A DNA stretch of 51,383 nt from Chitinophagales bacterium (GCA_013297745.1 JAAFIM010000024.1:1-51383), one strand, 5' to 3'; counted from the first letter of the stretch, positions 7,629 through 15,441 are shown. Notes: a model not told the origin generated them from the sequence alone. Program-made: numbers and translations.

Positions 7629-8994
7629 TTTGTTTAAATAAAGCTAATTGAGAGGGCGAACCCACATTTTTTTCTGCTTGTCCGACGGGGAAAATTTCTA
7701 CCGAATAGTTAAATTTTTCGCAAACTTTGTCGCACCAATCGGCAAATTCTTTCCGCGTCCATTCAAAACGGTGGTCGTCGTGTCTAAAATTTTCCGCAAT
7801 CAATTTTTCAAAAACTACATTATATTCAGCGTTGGGTGTGGATAAAACTACAGTTTTGGGTTGAGCTACGCCAAAAATAACCTTTTCCATATCGGGCAGC
7901 CTTTCCTCGTCCAAATGCTCAATCACTTCCACCAAAACGGCAGCATCAAAGCCTTTTAGCCGCTCATCTTGGTAAGTAACCGAACCTTGAAACAGTTTAA
8001 TCCGCTCTTTCAACGCTGGCGATGCTTGGTCTAAAAACAAGTTTTCTTTAGCTTTTTGCAACTCCCCAAAAGCCACATCCATACCCGATATTTTTTTAAA
8101 TTGGCTCTCTTTTAGCAACATTTTCAACAATTTGCCCTCGCCGCAACCCATATCTACAACGGTTTCCGCGCCGCTTAATTTTAGCAATTCTAAAGCTTTA
8201 TCCAATCGCTGCTGGTGCAAATTCACCCTCTTTTCGGGTTGGGTTTCTGCTGGGGTCAATTCCGCTTCATTCGCCAATTGCAACAGGGCTTGGCTGGTTA
8301 GACTTTTCAGATTTTTAAGAAATCTTTTAGTAATCCAATCCTTTTCGGGGTGTGTTTCCAACCAATTTTCGCCCCTTCGCATCAACACATCAATATCGTT
8401 TTGAGAAACCCAATGATGGCGGTCATTATCCAAAACCATCATAAAAACGTACAGTTGGGAAAGAAATTCCTTTAATGTGGTGTTTTTTTCAACGGTCAAA
8501 TTTACCACTTTTGCTGCTCCCCAACTTGGGAACTTTTCATCCAATTGAATTACCTCATAATTATATTTATAGTCAAGTGGTGCGAACAATTTATCAATAT
8601 AATCTTTTGAACAATCCACTTTCAGCGAGTAAATTTTAGCGGATAGTGGCATATTTGTTGATACCAATTCGGGTTTGGTGTGGCAAGTGCCGTTGATAGC
8701 AGAAGTGAACGCTTTAACTATGGCTGTACTCAAGAATGAGTTGCTGGTATAAGGTCTATCATTGACATAATGTTCTTGCAAAAACGCATTTCTGCCCCTA
8801 TCTCCCCGCACCAAATCTACAGGGTTTATATCCAATAACAAACAAGCCGTACAAGCATTTTCGCTCGCTTCGGTATAATAAATATGCGCTTGACCAGCCG
8901 CTATATCTACAGTTTGCAACTTATCGGGATGCTTATGCAACAAATAACCCAAATCCGTTGCGGGCGTGTGGGTTGTAGTGATTTCTAATAGCAT
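7615..8994 (-). CDS. hen1: 3'-terminal RNA ribose 2'-O-methyltransferase Hen1 (RNA repair)
   Basis: Full-length bacterial Hen1 (459 aa). Residues 1 to about 235 are the N-terminal domain that in this family binds Pnkp and activates its ligase. The C-terminal half is a SAM methyltransferase with motif VVDMGCGEGK around residues 279-288 and a metal site made of E356, E359 and H360 in EVIEHLDE plus H405 or H408 in RHDDHRFEW. It methylates the 2'-OH of the 3'-terminal nucleotide at the break before sealing, so that the repaired RNA resists cleavage again at the same site by a ribotoxin. The start at 8994 is 21 nt after the macrodomain gene, and the end overlaps pnkp by 14 nt. No key residue appears missing. 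Confidence 0.96.
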   Translation of the reverse strand: MLLEITTTHTPATDLGYLLHKHPDKLQTVDIAAGQAHIYYTEASENACTACLLLDINPVDLVRGDRGRNAFLQEHYVNDRPYTSNSFLSTAIVKAFTSAINGTCHTKPELVSTNMPLSAKIYSLKVDCSKDYIDKLFAPLDYKYNYEVIQLDEKFPSWGAAKVVNLTVEKNTTLKEFLSQLYVFMMVLDNDRHHWVSQNDIDVLMRRGENWLETHPEKDWITKRFLKNLKSLTSQALLQLANEAELTPAETQPEKRVNLHQQRLDKALELLKLSGAETVVDMGCGEGKLLKMLLKESQFKKISGMDVAFGELQKAKENLFLDQASPALKERIKLFQGSVTYQDERLKGFDAAVLVEVIEHLDEERLPDMEKVIFGVAQPKTVVLSTPNAEYNVVFEKLIAENFRHDDHRFEWTRKEFADWCDKVCEKFNYSVEIFPVGQAEKNVGSPSQLALFKQNERN

Positions 8995-9015
8995 TATAAG
9001 TTAATTTTTTTCAGG

Positions 9016-9489
9016 TTAAAAATCATATACGGTAACTTCAACCCCTTTGTCAGATAAATTTTCATCAATAAGCGGCTCAATTTTATCCCAAGTACCGCCT
9101 GCGAGACCGCAACCAATGCGCGGCATATGCACAGCAGCGTTATTTGCTACCGCGAAATCAGCCACTCGGGCAAGTCCAGCGCGCACCCACTCGTAACGAA
9201 TGGGCGGATTTCCCTTTTTGTCGTTGTAAATCGTATGCTGTCCGATGATATTAGCCACCCAAAGATTAGGTTCAACCTGCACAAATTGCACAGCTCCAGG
9301 CAAAAAATCGTCTCTTTTTTTGTACCAATTTTTATACGCTTGTTCGGGTTCAGCCCAACGCTGGGAAAGTGCCAACACAAAACCTTTCCCCCAACGCCCA
9401 ATGTCGTTGCAAATGTGCGCGATAATTTTATTATTTTCGCCAACGGGTGCGGTTGCGTCGCCTTTAATATAATTTATCTCTTTTCTCAT
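9016..9489 (-). CDS. Macrodomain hydrolase (TARG1/Poa1/DarG-like class), first gene of the RNA repair operon
   Basis: A single-domain macro protein of 157 aa. Family marks: INYIKGDATAP at 5-15 with D11 for the adenine end, IAHICNDIGRWGKGF with N28, and the late loop HMPRIGCGLAGGTW. That loop matches the ALC1-like class of macrodomains (human TARG1, the DarG antitoxin, yeast Poa1). These remove ADP-ribose from proteins, DNA or phosphorylated nucleic acid ends, or dephosphorylate ADP-ribose 1''-phosphate. The stop lies 21 nt before hen1 on the same strand with no terminator between, and a -7 element sits at 9528-9535, so macro, hen1 and pnkp should be one transcript. I infer a role in removing an ADP-ribose cap, or an ADP-ribosyl product, from damaged RNA ends; the substrate is unproven. 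Confidence 0.88.
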   Translation of the reverse strand: MRKEINYIKGDATAPVGENNKIIAHICNDIGRWGKGFVLALSQRWAEPEQAYKNWYKKRDDFLPGAVQFVQVEPNLWVANIIGQHTIYNDKKGNPPIRYEWVRAGLARVADFAVANNAAVHMPRIGCGLAGGTWDKIEPLIDENLSDKGVEVTVYDF

Positions 9490-9527
9490 TTTGTTTTATT
9501 TGTAATGGAATGTTTATAAAGTCGCGA

Positions 9528-9535
9528 CAAAACTA
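9528..9535 (-). promoter_or_regulatory. Likely promoter of the macro-hen1-pnkp operon
   Basis: The minus strand reads TAGTTTTG (-7, TAnnTTTG) 38 nt upstream of the macro ATG. A TTGC at 9555-9558 (minus strand) is about 20 nt further upstream, the spacing expected for a -33 element. No RtcR-type regulator gene is adjacent, so expression may be constitutive. Confidence 0.55.
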
Positions 9536-9600
9536 AACCAAGTTTTTCACATCTGCAATTTTAGCAGCCGTTTTTTCTATAAAATATTGATAAAATGAAA

Positions 9601-9627
9601 AAATCCCGACTTTTCGAGCCGAGATTT
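9601..9627 (-). terminator. Intrinsic terminator after the DUF4240 gene
   Basis: Minus-strand stem AATCTCGGCT / AGTCGGGATT (two G-U pairs) followed by a T-run. It separates the DUF4240 transcript from the RNA repair operon. Confidence 0.75.
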
Positions 9628-9635
9628 GAAAAAAA

Positions 9636-10262
9636 TTATTCTTCCTCTTCCAATCCCCACAACAAAGCAAAGAGTTGGGGACAAATAGCTTGCATACTTT
9701 GGGGATTATTTTCGTGCCAAGTATCCTGAATAAGGCGGTAATTACCCTCGCAAGTTTTGAAAAGGTCATAATCTATATAATCATATAAATCTTTTCTCGT
9801 TTTTCGCGCAAAAGCAGCTAAAGCGACATACCAAAAACCCTCAAATACGTAATCTTCTCTTCCTTTTTCAACCAAGGCAACCAAGCTATCGGGATTATTT
9901 AGTGCTTTATAAAAAACCCTTTTCCCTCTTGAAATTAACCAATTTCTAAAATACTCAAACCAATCATCAGAGCAACCACCGTTCATAATATAAGCAGCAC
10001 ACCACATTTCTGAAGTATAGCTGTCATACAATAATTTGTCCGTTCGCAAACGAAAACCTATAATTTGAGTAGGGGTTAATTTTCTAAGTATTTTGATTAA
10101 ATAACGCTCTTGTTGGGTTTGATTACCTTTATATTTTAGCGATTTTCTAACCATAGCCCAAAATAAATCCTCTTCCATCATTTCCCCCGTCTTTTGGAGT
10201 GGTTGTTTTTGGACTACTTGCTGTTGAGGGATTTCTGACTGTCCGAATAAAACGAATTGCAT
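9636..10262 (-). CDS. DUF4240 domain protein
   Basis: Residues about 30-160 match the DUF4240 pattern: an opening EEDLFWAMVRKSL, a central RLRTDKLLYDSYTSEMWCAA, then CSDDWFEYFRNWLISRGK. It is a helical, Trp-rich domain found in many bacteria, often beside WGR or immunity-type proteins; its biochemical role is unknown. I chose the ATG at 10260-10262 (MQFVLFGQSEIP) over an upstream TTG at 10311-10313, because that TTG lies inside the -7 element TAGTTTTG (10311-10318). No signal peptide is present. It has its own promoter and terminator (9601-9627), so it is probably not part of the RNA repair operon although it lies directly upstream on the same strand. Confidence 0.82.
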   Translation of the reverse strand: MQFVLFGQSEIPQQQVVQKQPLQKTGEMMEEDLFWAMVRKSLKYKGNQTQQERYLIKILRKLTPTQIIGFRLRTDKLLYDSYTSEMWCAAYIMNGGCSDDWFEYFRNWLISRGKRVFYKALNNPDSLVALVEKGREDYVFEGFWYVALAAFARKTRKDLYDYIDYDLFKTCEGNYRLIQDTWHENNPQSMQAICPQLFALLWGLEEEE

Positions 10263-10310
10263 ACGGTCTAAATTTTTATTACGTATACGATAACGGATAA
10301 AATAAGGATG

Positions 10311-10318
10311 CAAAACTA
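10311..10318 (-). promoter_or_regulatory. -7 element for the DUF4240 gene
   Basis: The minus strand reads TAGTTTTG. It overlaps a possible TTG start at 10311-10313, which argues for translation starting at 10262. Confidence 0.55.
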
Positions 10319-10340
10319 TTATTTTATTTTAACTAATAAA

Positions 10341-10372
10341 AAAAAATCCCGACCTTATGAGCCGAGATTTTT
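10341..10372 (-). terminator. Intrinsic terminator after the metallophosphoesterase gene
   Basis: Hairpin built from AATCCCGACC and the wobble-paired GCCGAGATTT half, with A and T runs. It lies 20 nt beyond the stop at 10392. Confidence 0.75.
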
Positions 10373-10391
10373 AACAACTTGAAAGATTAAT

Positions 10392-12251
10392 TTATTCGTT
10401 TTTCACTATGCTAGTAGGGCGAGTAACGCGGATATTTTTGCGCAATAACTGTTCATTATAACTTACCTCCAACAGATAAAAACCTTCAGCTAAGTGTTTG
10501 ATATTCAACGGGATGCTGTGGCGGCCTTTTTTGTAGGGAAAGGCTTGTATAAATACGCGCTTGCGTTGGCGGTCGAATAGTTCGATTTCTACCTCTGTAG
10601 CTTCGGGCAAATCCACTTCTACCAACAACTGCCCACTCGCCAAAGACGCCATTACGGTTTCCAACTGTTCAGAACCCAACGTGCGCACTTCCACCTCGCG
10701 TTTTAGTTTTTCGTTGCCCATAGCATCCACTATAGCGATGCGATAGAACAATTTCCCCCCCTTAGCGGGAATAGGTTCTGCGAAAGTGTAGTTGTTAAAA
10801 TTATTCGGTTGTCCCGTTTGGGTTTGCATAATTCCCACCGTTTTCCAAAATAGTTTGTTGGGCGAAACCTGTATTTTAAACCTTGCATTGGGCATTTCAT
10901 AAATAGCTTGCCAATTCAATCTCACCTTATCATCAGCTACTAAAGCCTCAACTTTACCAAAATCCATCAAATTTTGCGCTTCGCGGGCTACAAAACCATT
11001 GGATTTATTGGGTATAACCAAAACCCCGTTAGTGTTGAATTTCCAAATATCAGCATTTTCGGGGATAGCAAAACGATTTTGCTCGCTCAATTCGCTAACC
11101 ATATCAATGTTATCTGTTTTGACCGTGCGCACCTCAATTTTGTCCAAACCTACAAAAATCCAGTTGATTTGATTGAAACTGCCTATACCCATAGTCCAAC
11201 TTTTGGCATCGTCAGCTTCGCGCAAAGGCGCGCCCCATCCACCTTCACCCACAAAATAAGTTCCTTTTTCTTCGTCGCGAACAAAGCCCTCTTCGCTGCC
11301 GGGTTCGTTGGTAGCGCGCACAGAATGGGTAACTTTGGCCACGTGTGAATCACATTCTATAGCCAAACGCACCCCAAATTGGGCAAAAAGTGGCGCCCAA
11401 AGCCTGCGCAAGTACTCGTGTTCGCCCTTGCGGGTAGTGTGCGGGCGCATAGGATGATGATATTGAGCCATACGCCAAGCTGCATCTTGGTTAGCTTCCA
11501 AGTCTTGAGCCAACCAATCTTTTTGGTCGCCGCTGGTAGACAACATACTATTGAGGGTATAAACTCGCAACAAACCCCGCCCAAAAGTAAGCGCATAATA
11601 AACATTAGGGCTGCGCACATCAAACATATCTACTATAGATTGGTCTTCGCGCTCATGATTGCCGCGAGCTGGTACTACAGGGATGATTCTATTGTCTGTA
11701 GTGATGGTTTGTTGCCAATCTTCAAACCATTCTTTCCACTCCCGGTCTGTGTCCCCCCCTGTCATATCCCCCCCAAACAGTACAAAATCAGGGCGTAATT
11801 TAGCTACAGTTTTGTTCGCTGCTAATCTTGCGGTACGATGATTGCGTGAGTCGCCTCCTGCTATAATAGATAGCTTTTGGTTGTGGTCGTCAGGCATAGT
11901 ACGAAAATAATAACGTTGGCTTGTACCTTCACTATCCTGAATTACGAAATAATAAAGTGTGTTGGGGCGCAAATTGGATAAGCGAGCAAAGTGATTGTTC
12001 ATCCCCTTGGCGCTAACAATTCGCTGTGGGGTCAATTTGGTTGGATATTTTTCAGCCGACCTGCCAAAATCTACGGTGCCATAACAAACGGTAGCATCTG
12101 CACCTGATACTTGATTCCAACCTATAGTCATAGTTGTAGAGGGTTCGTCGCGGATAATGCAGCGTAATTTATCGCTAGTGGCTTGACTGATTGGGGTAAA
12201 AACGAGCTGTAACAAACCTACAGCTATACAGTTTTTGAGTAATTGAAGCAT
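10392..12251 (-). CDS. Exported purple-acid-phosphatase-like metallophosphoesterase with fibronectin-type and C-terminal domains
   Basis: After a signal peptide (MLQLLKNCIAVGLLQLVF) comes an N-terminal fibronectin-III-like domain (TMTIGWNQVSG, LRPNTLYYFVI). The metallophosphatase domain carries AGGDSR, FGGDMTGG, ARGNHERE and YHHPMRPH. The final metal motif reads ECDSHVAKVTH instead of GHxH, which I recall as usual for this Bacteroidota subfamily. A second fibronectin-like region and a C-terminal beta domain (GFYLLEVSYNEQLLRKNI) resembling a type IX secretion tail end the protein. I use the ATG at 12251: an upstream ATG at 12305 is only 8 nt from the -7 element at 12314-12321. Probably a secreted or surface phosphatase. 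The substrate and the sorting-tail call are inference. Confidence 0.85.
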   Translation of the reverse strand: MLQLLKNCIAVGLLQLVFTPISQATSDKLRCIIRDEPSTTMTIGWNQVSGADATVCYGTVDFGRSAEKYPTKLTPQRIVSAKGMNNHFARLSNLRPNTLYYFVIQDSEGTSQRYYFRTMPDDHNQKLSIIAGGDSRNHRTARLAANKTVAKLRPDFVLFGGDMTGGDTDREWKEWFEDWQQTITTDNRIIPVVPARGNHEREDQSIVDMFDVRSPNVYYALTFGRGLLRVYTLNSMLSTSGDQKDWLAQDLEANQDAAWRMAQYHHPMRPHTTRKGEHEYLRRLWAPLFAQFGVRLAIECDSHVAKVTHSVRATNEPGSEEGFVRDEEKGTYFVGEGGWGAPLREADDAKSWTMGIGSFNQINWIFVGLDKIEVRTVKTDNIDMVSELSEQNRFAIPENADIWKFNTNGVLVIPNKSNGFVAREAQNLMDFGKVEALVADDKVRLNWQAIYEMPNARFKIQVSPNKLFWKTVGIMQTQTGQPNNFNNYTFAEPIPAKGGKLFYRIAIVDAMGNEKLKREVEVRTLGSEQLETVMASLASGQLLVEVDLPEATEVEIELFDRQRKRVFIQAFPYKKGRHSIPLNIKHLAEGFYLLEVSYNEQLLRKNIRVTRPTSIVKNE

Positions 12252-12313
12252 AGAAAAGTTGATTTTTTCGTTTGCGAAATAGATAAAAAACCGTTGTGAC
12301 GGCAAAAACAGCG

Positions 12314-12321
12314 CAAAGATA
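12314..12321 (-). promoter_or_regulatory. -7 element for the metallophosphoesterase gene
   Basis: The minus strand reads TATCTTTG (TAnnTTTG), 62 nt upstream of the chosen start at 12251. Its position rules against the ATG at 12305. Confidence 0.6.
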
Positions 12322-12440
12322 AGTTTTTTTTATAAAAAACTAAGTTTTTTGCAAACTACAAGCCTTTTTAACAAAAAAAAAGACTTTTTTTGCAGTCGTT
12401 TTCAAATCTAAGCCTATTGTTATAGAATTAACTGAAAGTA

Positions 12441-13427
12441 TTATTTAGGCACTACTCGCATTTTTTCTATTAAAAAAGGTTTAAATTGATGAGCTGCTAT
12501 AGGATTACAAAAAGTCACTTTACGCTTTTCATCAAAGTTGGCACTCACCTCTAAATAGAGCTTTTGCTTACCTTTGGTATAACCTCTATTCGTATCATTT
12601 ATTTTCCAACTCACGCGCACTGGTATATTTTCTACACAATTACAGCTTTGTTTGTGGGTAAGATAAGCAGCTGTAGCCGCATCAAAAGGGATAAAGCCCT
12701 CAAAATATAGAAACTTTTTCCAAAAAAACAACCAACGATTTAATTTTTTATAAACAAATCGTTGATAAGAATTTTTATTACGTTTTAGTGATTTTAAATC
12801 TTGCCTGTGTAAAATCAAAGGAAGTGCTGCTTCATATCCTGCCAATACTATAGGAATATCCAACCTCAATACTTTCAAAAAGCTGCTGGTATCATAATCA
12901 AAATTAGCATCCCGCATAGGAAAGGCTTTTTTATTAAGCTGAAAAACAGTATTTTCGGTGCGCCCACCGCAAAAAATCAACTCCTCTATCTGTGGAGCTA
13001 ATTGGGTATTTTGGTGCAAAGCAGCAGCTATATTCGTCGCAGGGCCTAAGACGAGCAAAGTTATTTTATGCTGTTTTAATAAATCTTGTAATGCCATAGA
13101 AGCGGCTGTTTGCCCTGTATCGCGATTATGTATAGCTCCTTGATAAATCGGAATTTTGGCATTAGGCGCATAATTTTTTAATAATTTTTGGGTAGCTTTA
13201 TACCCATAATGACCAGCACGCGCCAAGCCTATACCCACAATATCAAAAGAGTCTTGATTGAGGCAAGAAATAATAGCCAAAAGGTCATCCACATCGCGAT
13301 TATATTTGCCAAATTTATTATCTGTATCTATCCAAACTCTCTTTTTCACAAAAGTAGCACTTTGCGCTGTACAATGATTAGAAAACAGGGAAAAAATAAC
13401 CGCTAAAATCATCACTTGGGCTATCAT
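12441..13427 (-). CDS. Exported nucleoside hydrolase (IunH/ribonucleoside hydrolase family)
   Basis: A signal peptide (AQVMILAVIFSLFSNHCTAQ) precedes a nucleoside hydrolase domain. The calcium-binding N-terminal motif is present in a stretched form, DTDNKFGKYNRDVDD, against the usual DTDPGIDD. LVLGPATNIAAAL is the conserved central motif, RDANFDYDTSSF corresponds to the ribose-binding loop, and PFDAATAAYL supplies the late aspartate. The family cleaves N-glycosidic bonds of nucleosides to free base and ribose. Export suggests scavenging in the periplasm. Its start codon overlaps the stop of the upstream kinase-like gene by 4 nt (ATGA), so the two are translationally coupled. Substrate preference cannot be read from the sequence. 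Confidence 0.88.
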   Translation of the reverse strand: MIAQVMILAVIFSLFSNHCTAQSATFVKKRVWIDTDNKFGKYNRDVDDLLAIISCLNQDSFDIVGIGLARAGHYGYKATQKLLKNYAPNAKIPIYQGAIHNRDTGQTAASMALQDLLKQHKITLLVLGPATNIAAALHQNTQLAPQIEELIFCGGRTENTVFQLNKKAFPMRDANFDYDTSSFLKVLRLDIPIVLAGYEAALPLILHRQDLKSLKRNKNSYQRFVYKKLNRWLFFWKKFLYFEGFIPFDAATAAYLTHKQSCNCVENIPVRVSWKINDTNRGYTKGKQKLYLEVSANFDEKRKVTFCNPIAAHQFKPFLIEKMRVVPK

Positions 13428-14422
13428 AAGCTTATTTTATTGACTAAAGAATATGCTTTATCCAATAAATCTTTTTTGACCATCAAATCCACCCGCATAG
13501 GCAACTGCGCCACACCAATGATACGCCTAAAAATCTCCACTCCTGCCCAAGCTTTTATCAAATTTAGGTTTAAATTTTCGTTATTTTTATAAATGTGCAA
13601 AGCTTCAAAAAATAAGCCCTCATCGTGGTTGGTTAAAATCAAATGTGCATACAATACAGATAAATCAAATTCTGCAAAGCCATAAAAAGCAAATTCAAAA
13701 TCAATAATTTTCAACCCTTGCGCTGTAGAAAGCCAACTGCAAGGATAAAAATCCCCGTGTAAAAGTGTTTTGCCTACTTGCAGATACAATTGGCCTAAAT
13801 ACTTAATTTTTATCAACAAATGTGCATCTTCCATATACTTTTTGGCTATATCACCCAACCCCAAAGTAATAGCGTCTAAATTTAAACCATTATTCGCTTC
13901 AAAAGGGTTAACAAAAATATACTCATAATTAAGCATTTTCATGCCTACATTATCATTTATATCAACATTAAGCTTGGTTTGTTGACTATGATGCAAAATA
14001 GACAAAAAATTTATTAATTTAGAAATAGTAGCCAGCTCTAATGGTTGGTTGCGTTGATACAAATATATATAATCTAAGGCATCGCCCAAATCTTCCAACC
14101 AAAGTAGCCGTTTTTGTTGGTCATAATACAAAACTCGGGGCAAAAAAGTCTGTATACTTTCAGTGGTTTGCAATAATTGATAAAAAATAGCCTCCAGCTC
14201 ATTGCGTTCTAGGGGAGCAGCAATATGAGGGTATTTATGAACATAAGGAAAAGATTTTTTTACAACAAAAGAATTATTTTTATTGGTCACCACCCGCAAC
14301 ACTGCATTCATATTGCCATTGCCAGCTATTGCAGCGCGTACATATACTTCGTCATCAGGTAAATTAAGGTGTTGATGCAAATATATATTAATATCTTCAA
14401 TATCTAAAATAGATAAATTCAT
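13424..14422 (-). CDS. Small-molecule kinase, aminoglycoside-phosphotransferase (APH) fold
   Basis: The APH/choline-kinase fold is shown by the nucleotide-loop strand VVTNKNNSFVVKKSFP, the catalytic loop LLHGDFYPCSW and the metal-binding KIIDFEFAFYG (IDFE for IDFD). The catalytic loop has Ser where most APH enzymes have Asn, as in HGDLHTGS of 5-methylthioribose kinase, so a sugar kinase is more likely than a resistance enzyme. I use the ATG at 14422 (MNLSILDIEDIN) rather than a TTG at 14467, which lies inside the bacilliredoxin terminator. It is coupled by a 4-nt overlap to the exported nucleoside hydrolase. That suggests a shared nucleoside or ribose-derivative pathway, though the two would act in different compartments. 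Confidence 0.8.
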   Translation of the reverse strand: MNLSILDIEDINIYLHQHLNLPDDEVYVRAAIAGNGNMNAVLRVVTNKNNSFVVKKSFPYVHKYPHIAAPLERNELEAIFYQLLQTTESIQTFLPRVLYYDQQKRLLWLEDLGDALDYIYLYQRNQPLELATISKLINFLSILHHSQQTKLNVDINDNVGMKMLNYEYIFVNPFEANNGLNLDAITLGLGDIAKKYMEDAHLLIKIKYLGQLYLQVGKTLLHGDFYPCSWLSTAQGLKIIDFEFAFYGFAEFDLSVLYAHLILTNHDEGLFFEALHIYKNNENLNLNLIKAWAGVEIFRRIIGVAQLPMRVDLMVKKDLLDKAYSLVNKISL

Positions 14423-14440
14423 ATCCAAAATAATTTTAAT

Positions 14441-14472
14441 AAAAAAAGCAATTGTCTTTATCAACAATTGCC
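14441..14472 (-). terminator. Intrinsic terminator after the bacilliredoxin gene
   Basis: Stem GCAATTGT / ACAATTGC (14448-14455 with 14464-14471) and an uninterrupted minus-strand T-run, 10 nt past the stop at 14482. Confidence 0.85.
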
Positions 14473-14481
14473 TTCAGATTA

Positions 14482-14895
14482 TTAACAATAGCGGTCAAAA
14501 GCCATTTTTAAATTTTCAGCTATCACCTCTGCCGAACGGCCTTCGATATGGTGACGCTCTATAAAGTGTACCAATTTTCCATCTTTAAACAAAGCAATAG
14601 AAGGCGAAGAAGCAGGATAAGGCAGCATAAATTCGCGCGCTTTATTGACCGCATCTTTGTCCACCCCAGCGAAAACTGTGTATAAATTTGCAGGTTTTTG
14701 CCCATTTTGGACGGCCATTTTTACCGCAGGACGAGCGTTGGCAGCAGCACAACCACAAACTGAATTGACAACTAACAAAGCTGTACCTTGTTGTTTTTCA
14801 AGCACTTCGGTTACATTGGCAGCAGATTTAAGTCCCGTAAAACCAAAATCAGTTAGGTCTTTTTCCATGGGGACTGTGAGATGTTCGGGATACAT
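14482..14895 (-). CDS. BrxA/BrxB-family bacilliredoxin
   Basis: A 137-aa thioredoxin-fold protein with the diagnostic CGC active site at residues 47-49 in NSVCGCAAANARP, plus YTVFAGVDKDA and SPSIALFKDGK typical of the YphP/YqiW family. In Firmicutes these proteins remove bacillithiol from protein cysteines; in Bacteroidota they are common and presumed to act in thiol-redox repair. The start is the ATG at 14893-14895 (MYPEHLTVP), which matches the family N-terminus. A longer reading frame to 14952 runs into the -7 element (14950-14957). Single-gene transcript with a strong terminator. Confidence 0.93.
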   Translation of the reverse strand: MYPEHLTVPMEKDLTDFGFTGLKSAANVTEVLEKQQGTALLVVNSVCGCAAANARPAVKMAVQNGQKPANLYTVFAGVDKDAVNKAREFMLPYPASSPSIALFKDGKLVHFIERHHIEGRSAEVIAENLKMAFDRYC

Positions 14896-14949
14896 AATAG
14901 TATTATTGTGATAAATTATAATAAATTTTAGAAAATCAAGTTCAGAACA

Positions 14950-14957
14950 CAAAATTA
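14950..14957 (-). promoter_or_regulatory. -7 element for the bacilliredoxin gene
   Basis: The minus strand reads TAATTTTG, 54 nt upstream of the ATG at 14895. Confidence 0.6.
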
Positions 14958-15027
14958 GCTTTTTTGTTTAAAAAAACGCTAAAAAATGCTTATATTTCCA
15001 TACAAAAAATCAAAACAACGCTTATCT

Positions 15028-15393
15028 ATGAAAAAAATGTTTATTTTTGCTGCCTTTTTGAGTTTGTTGGCCTACAGCCAGCAAAGTTGTACTGCCGACA
15101 AAACCCCTGTGCTTGTATTGGCGGACACCTGCATAGTGCAAGGGATGACCTATCAACGTTTGCAGCCACTATTGAAAAGAACTTGCAGCGATGGCGGTTG
15201 CCACAACTCTGGTTTTGCGCCCAATGTATTGGATTATGACGCATTCAAAAGCTATGCTTTAAACAACGGACTTTTCCACAATAGGGTATTGGTACAAGAA
15301 AATATGCCCACCGTAGGCATAGGCCGAGACTTGACTCAAGCCGAAAAAGATAGCCTCAACTGTTGGCATTTGGCTGGTTATCCAGAAAATTAA
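15028..15393 (+). CDS. Exported cytochrome-c-like protein with a CX4CH haem motif
   Basis: Starting at MKKMFIFAAFLSLLAYSQQSC, the first 20 residues form a signal peptide. SQQSC could be a lipobox-like site but is not a strong one. The mature protein (about 100 aa) has one possible haem motif, CSDGGCH (CX4CH), in the context LLKRTCSDGGCHNSGFAP. I recall spacings of this type in many small Bacteroidota and planctomycete cytochrome domains. A Met in QENMPTVG, then LTQAEKDSLNCW, resemble the distal part of a class I cytochrome. It leads a plus-strand cluster with the DUF5777 barrel 48 nt on and a dihaem cytochrome. Covalent haem at a CX4CH site is a prediction. Confidence 0.7.
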   Translation: MKKMFIFAAFLSLLAYSQQSCTADKTPVLVLADTCIVQGMTYQRLQPLLKRTCSDGGCHNSGFAPNVLDYDAFKSYALNNGLFHNRVLVQENMPTVGIGRDLTQAEKDSLNCWHLAGYPEN

Positions 15394-15441
15394 AAAAAAT
15401 TCTAAACTATTCTAAACCAAGCAACAATTCTATTTATTGTT

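Noticed and set aside
13424-14422. Aminoglycoside resistance kinase
   Set aside because: Only the general APH fold is shared; the catalytic loop has Ser instead of Asn, and the context is a nucleoside hydrolase.
13424-14467. Longer start (TTG at 14467) for the APH-fold kinase
   Set aside because: It lies inside the bacilliredoxin terminator hairpin; the ATG at 14422 gives a normal family start.
14482-14952. Longer start for the bacilliredoxin
   Set aside because: It overlaps the -7 promoter element; the family begins at MYPEHL (14895).
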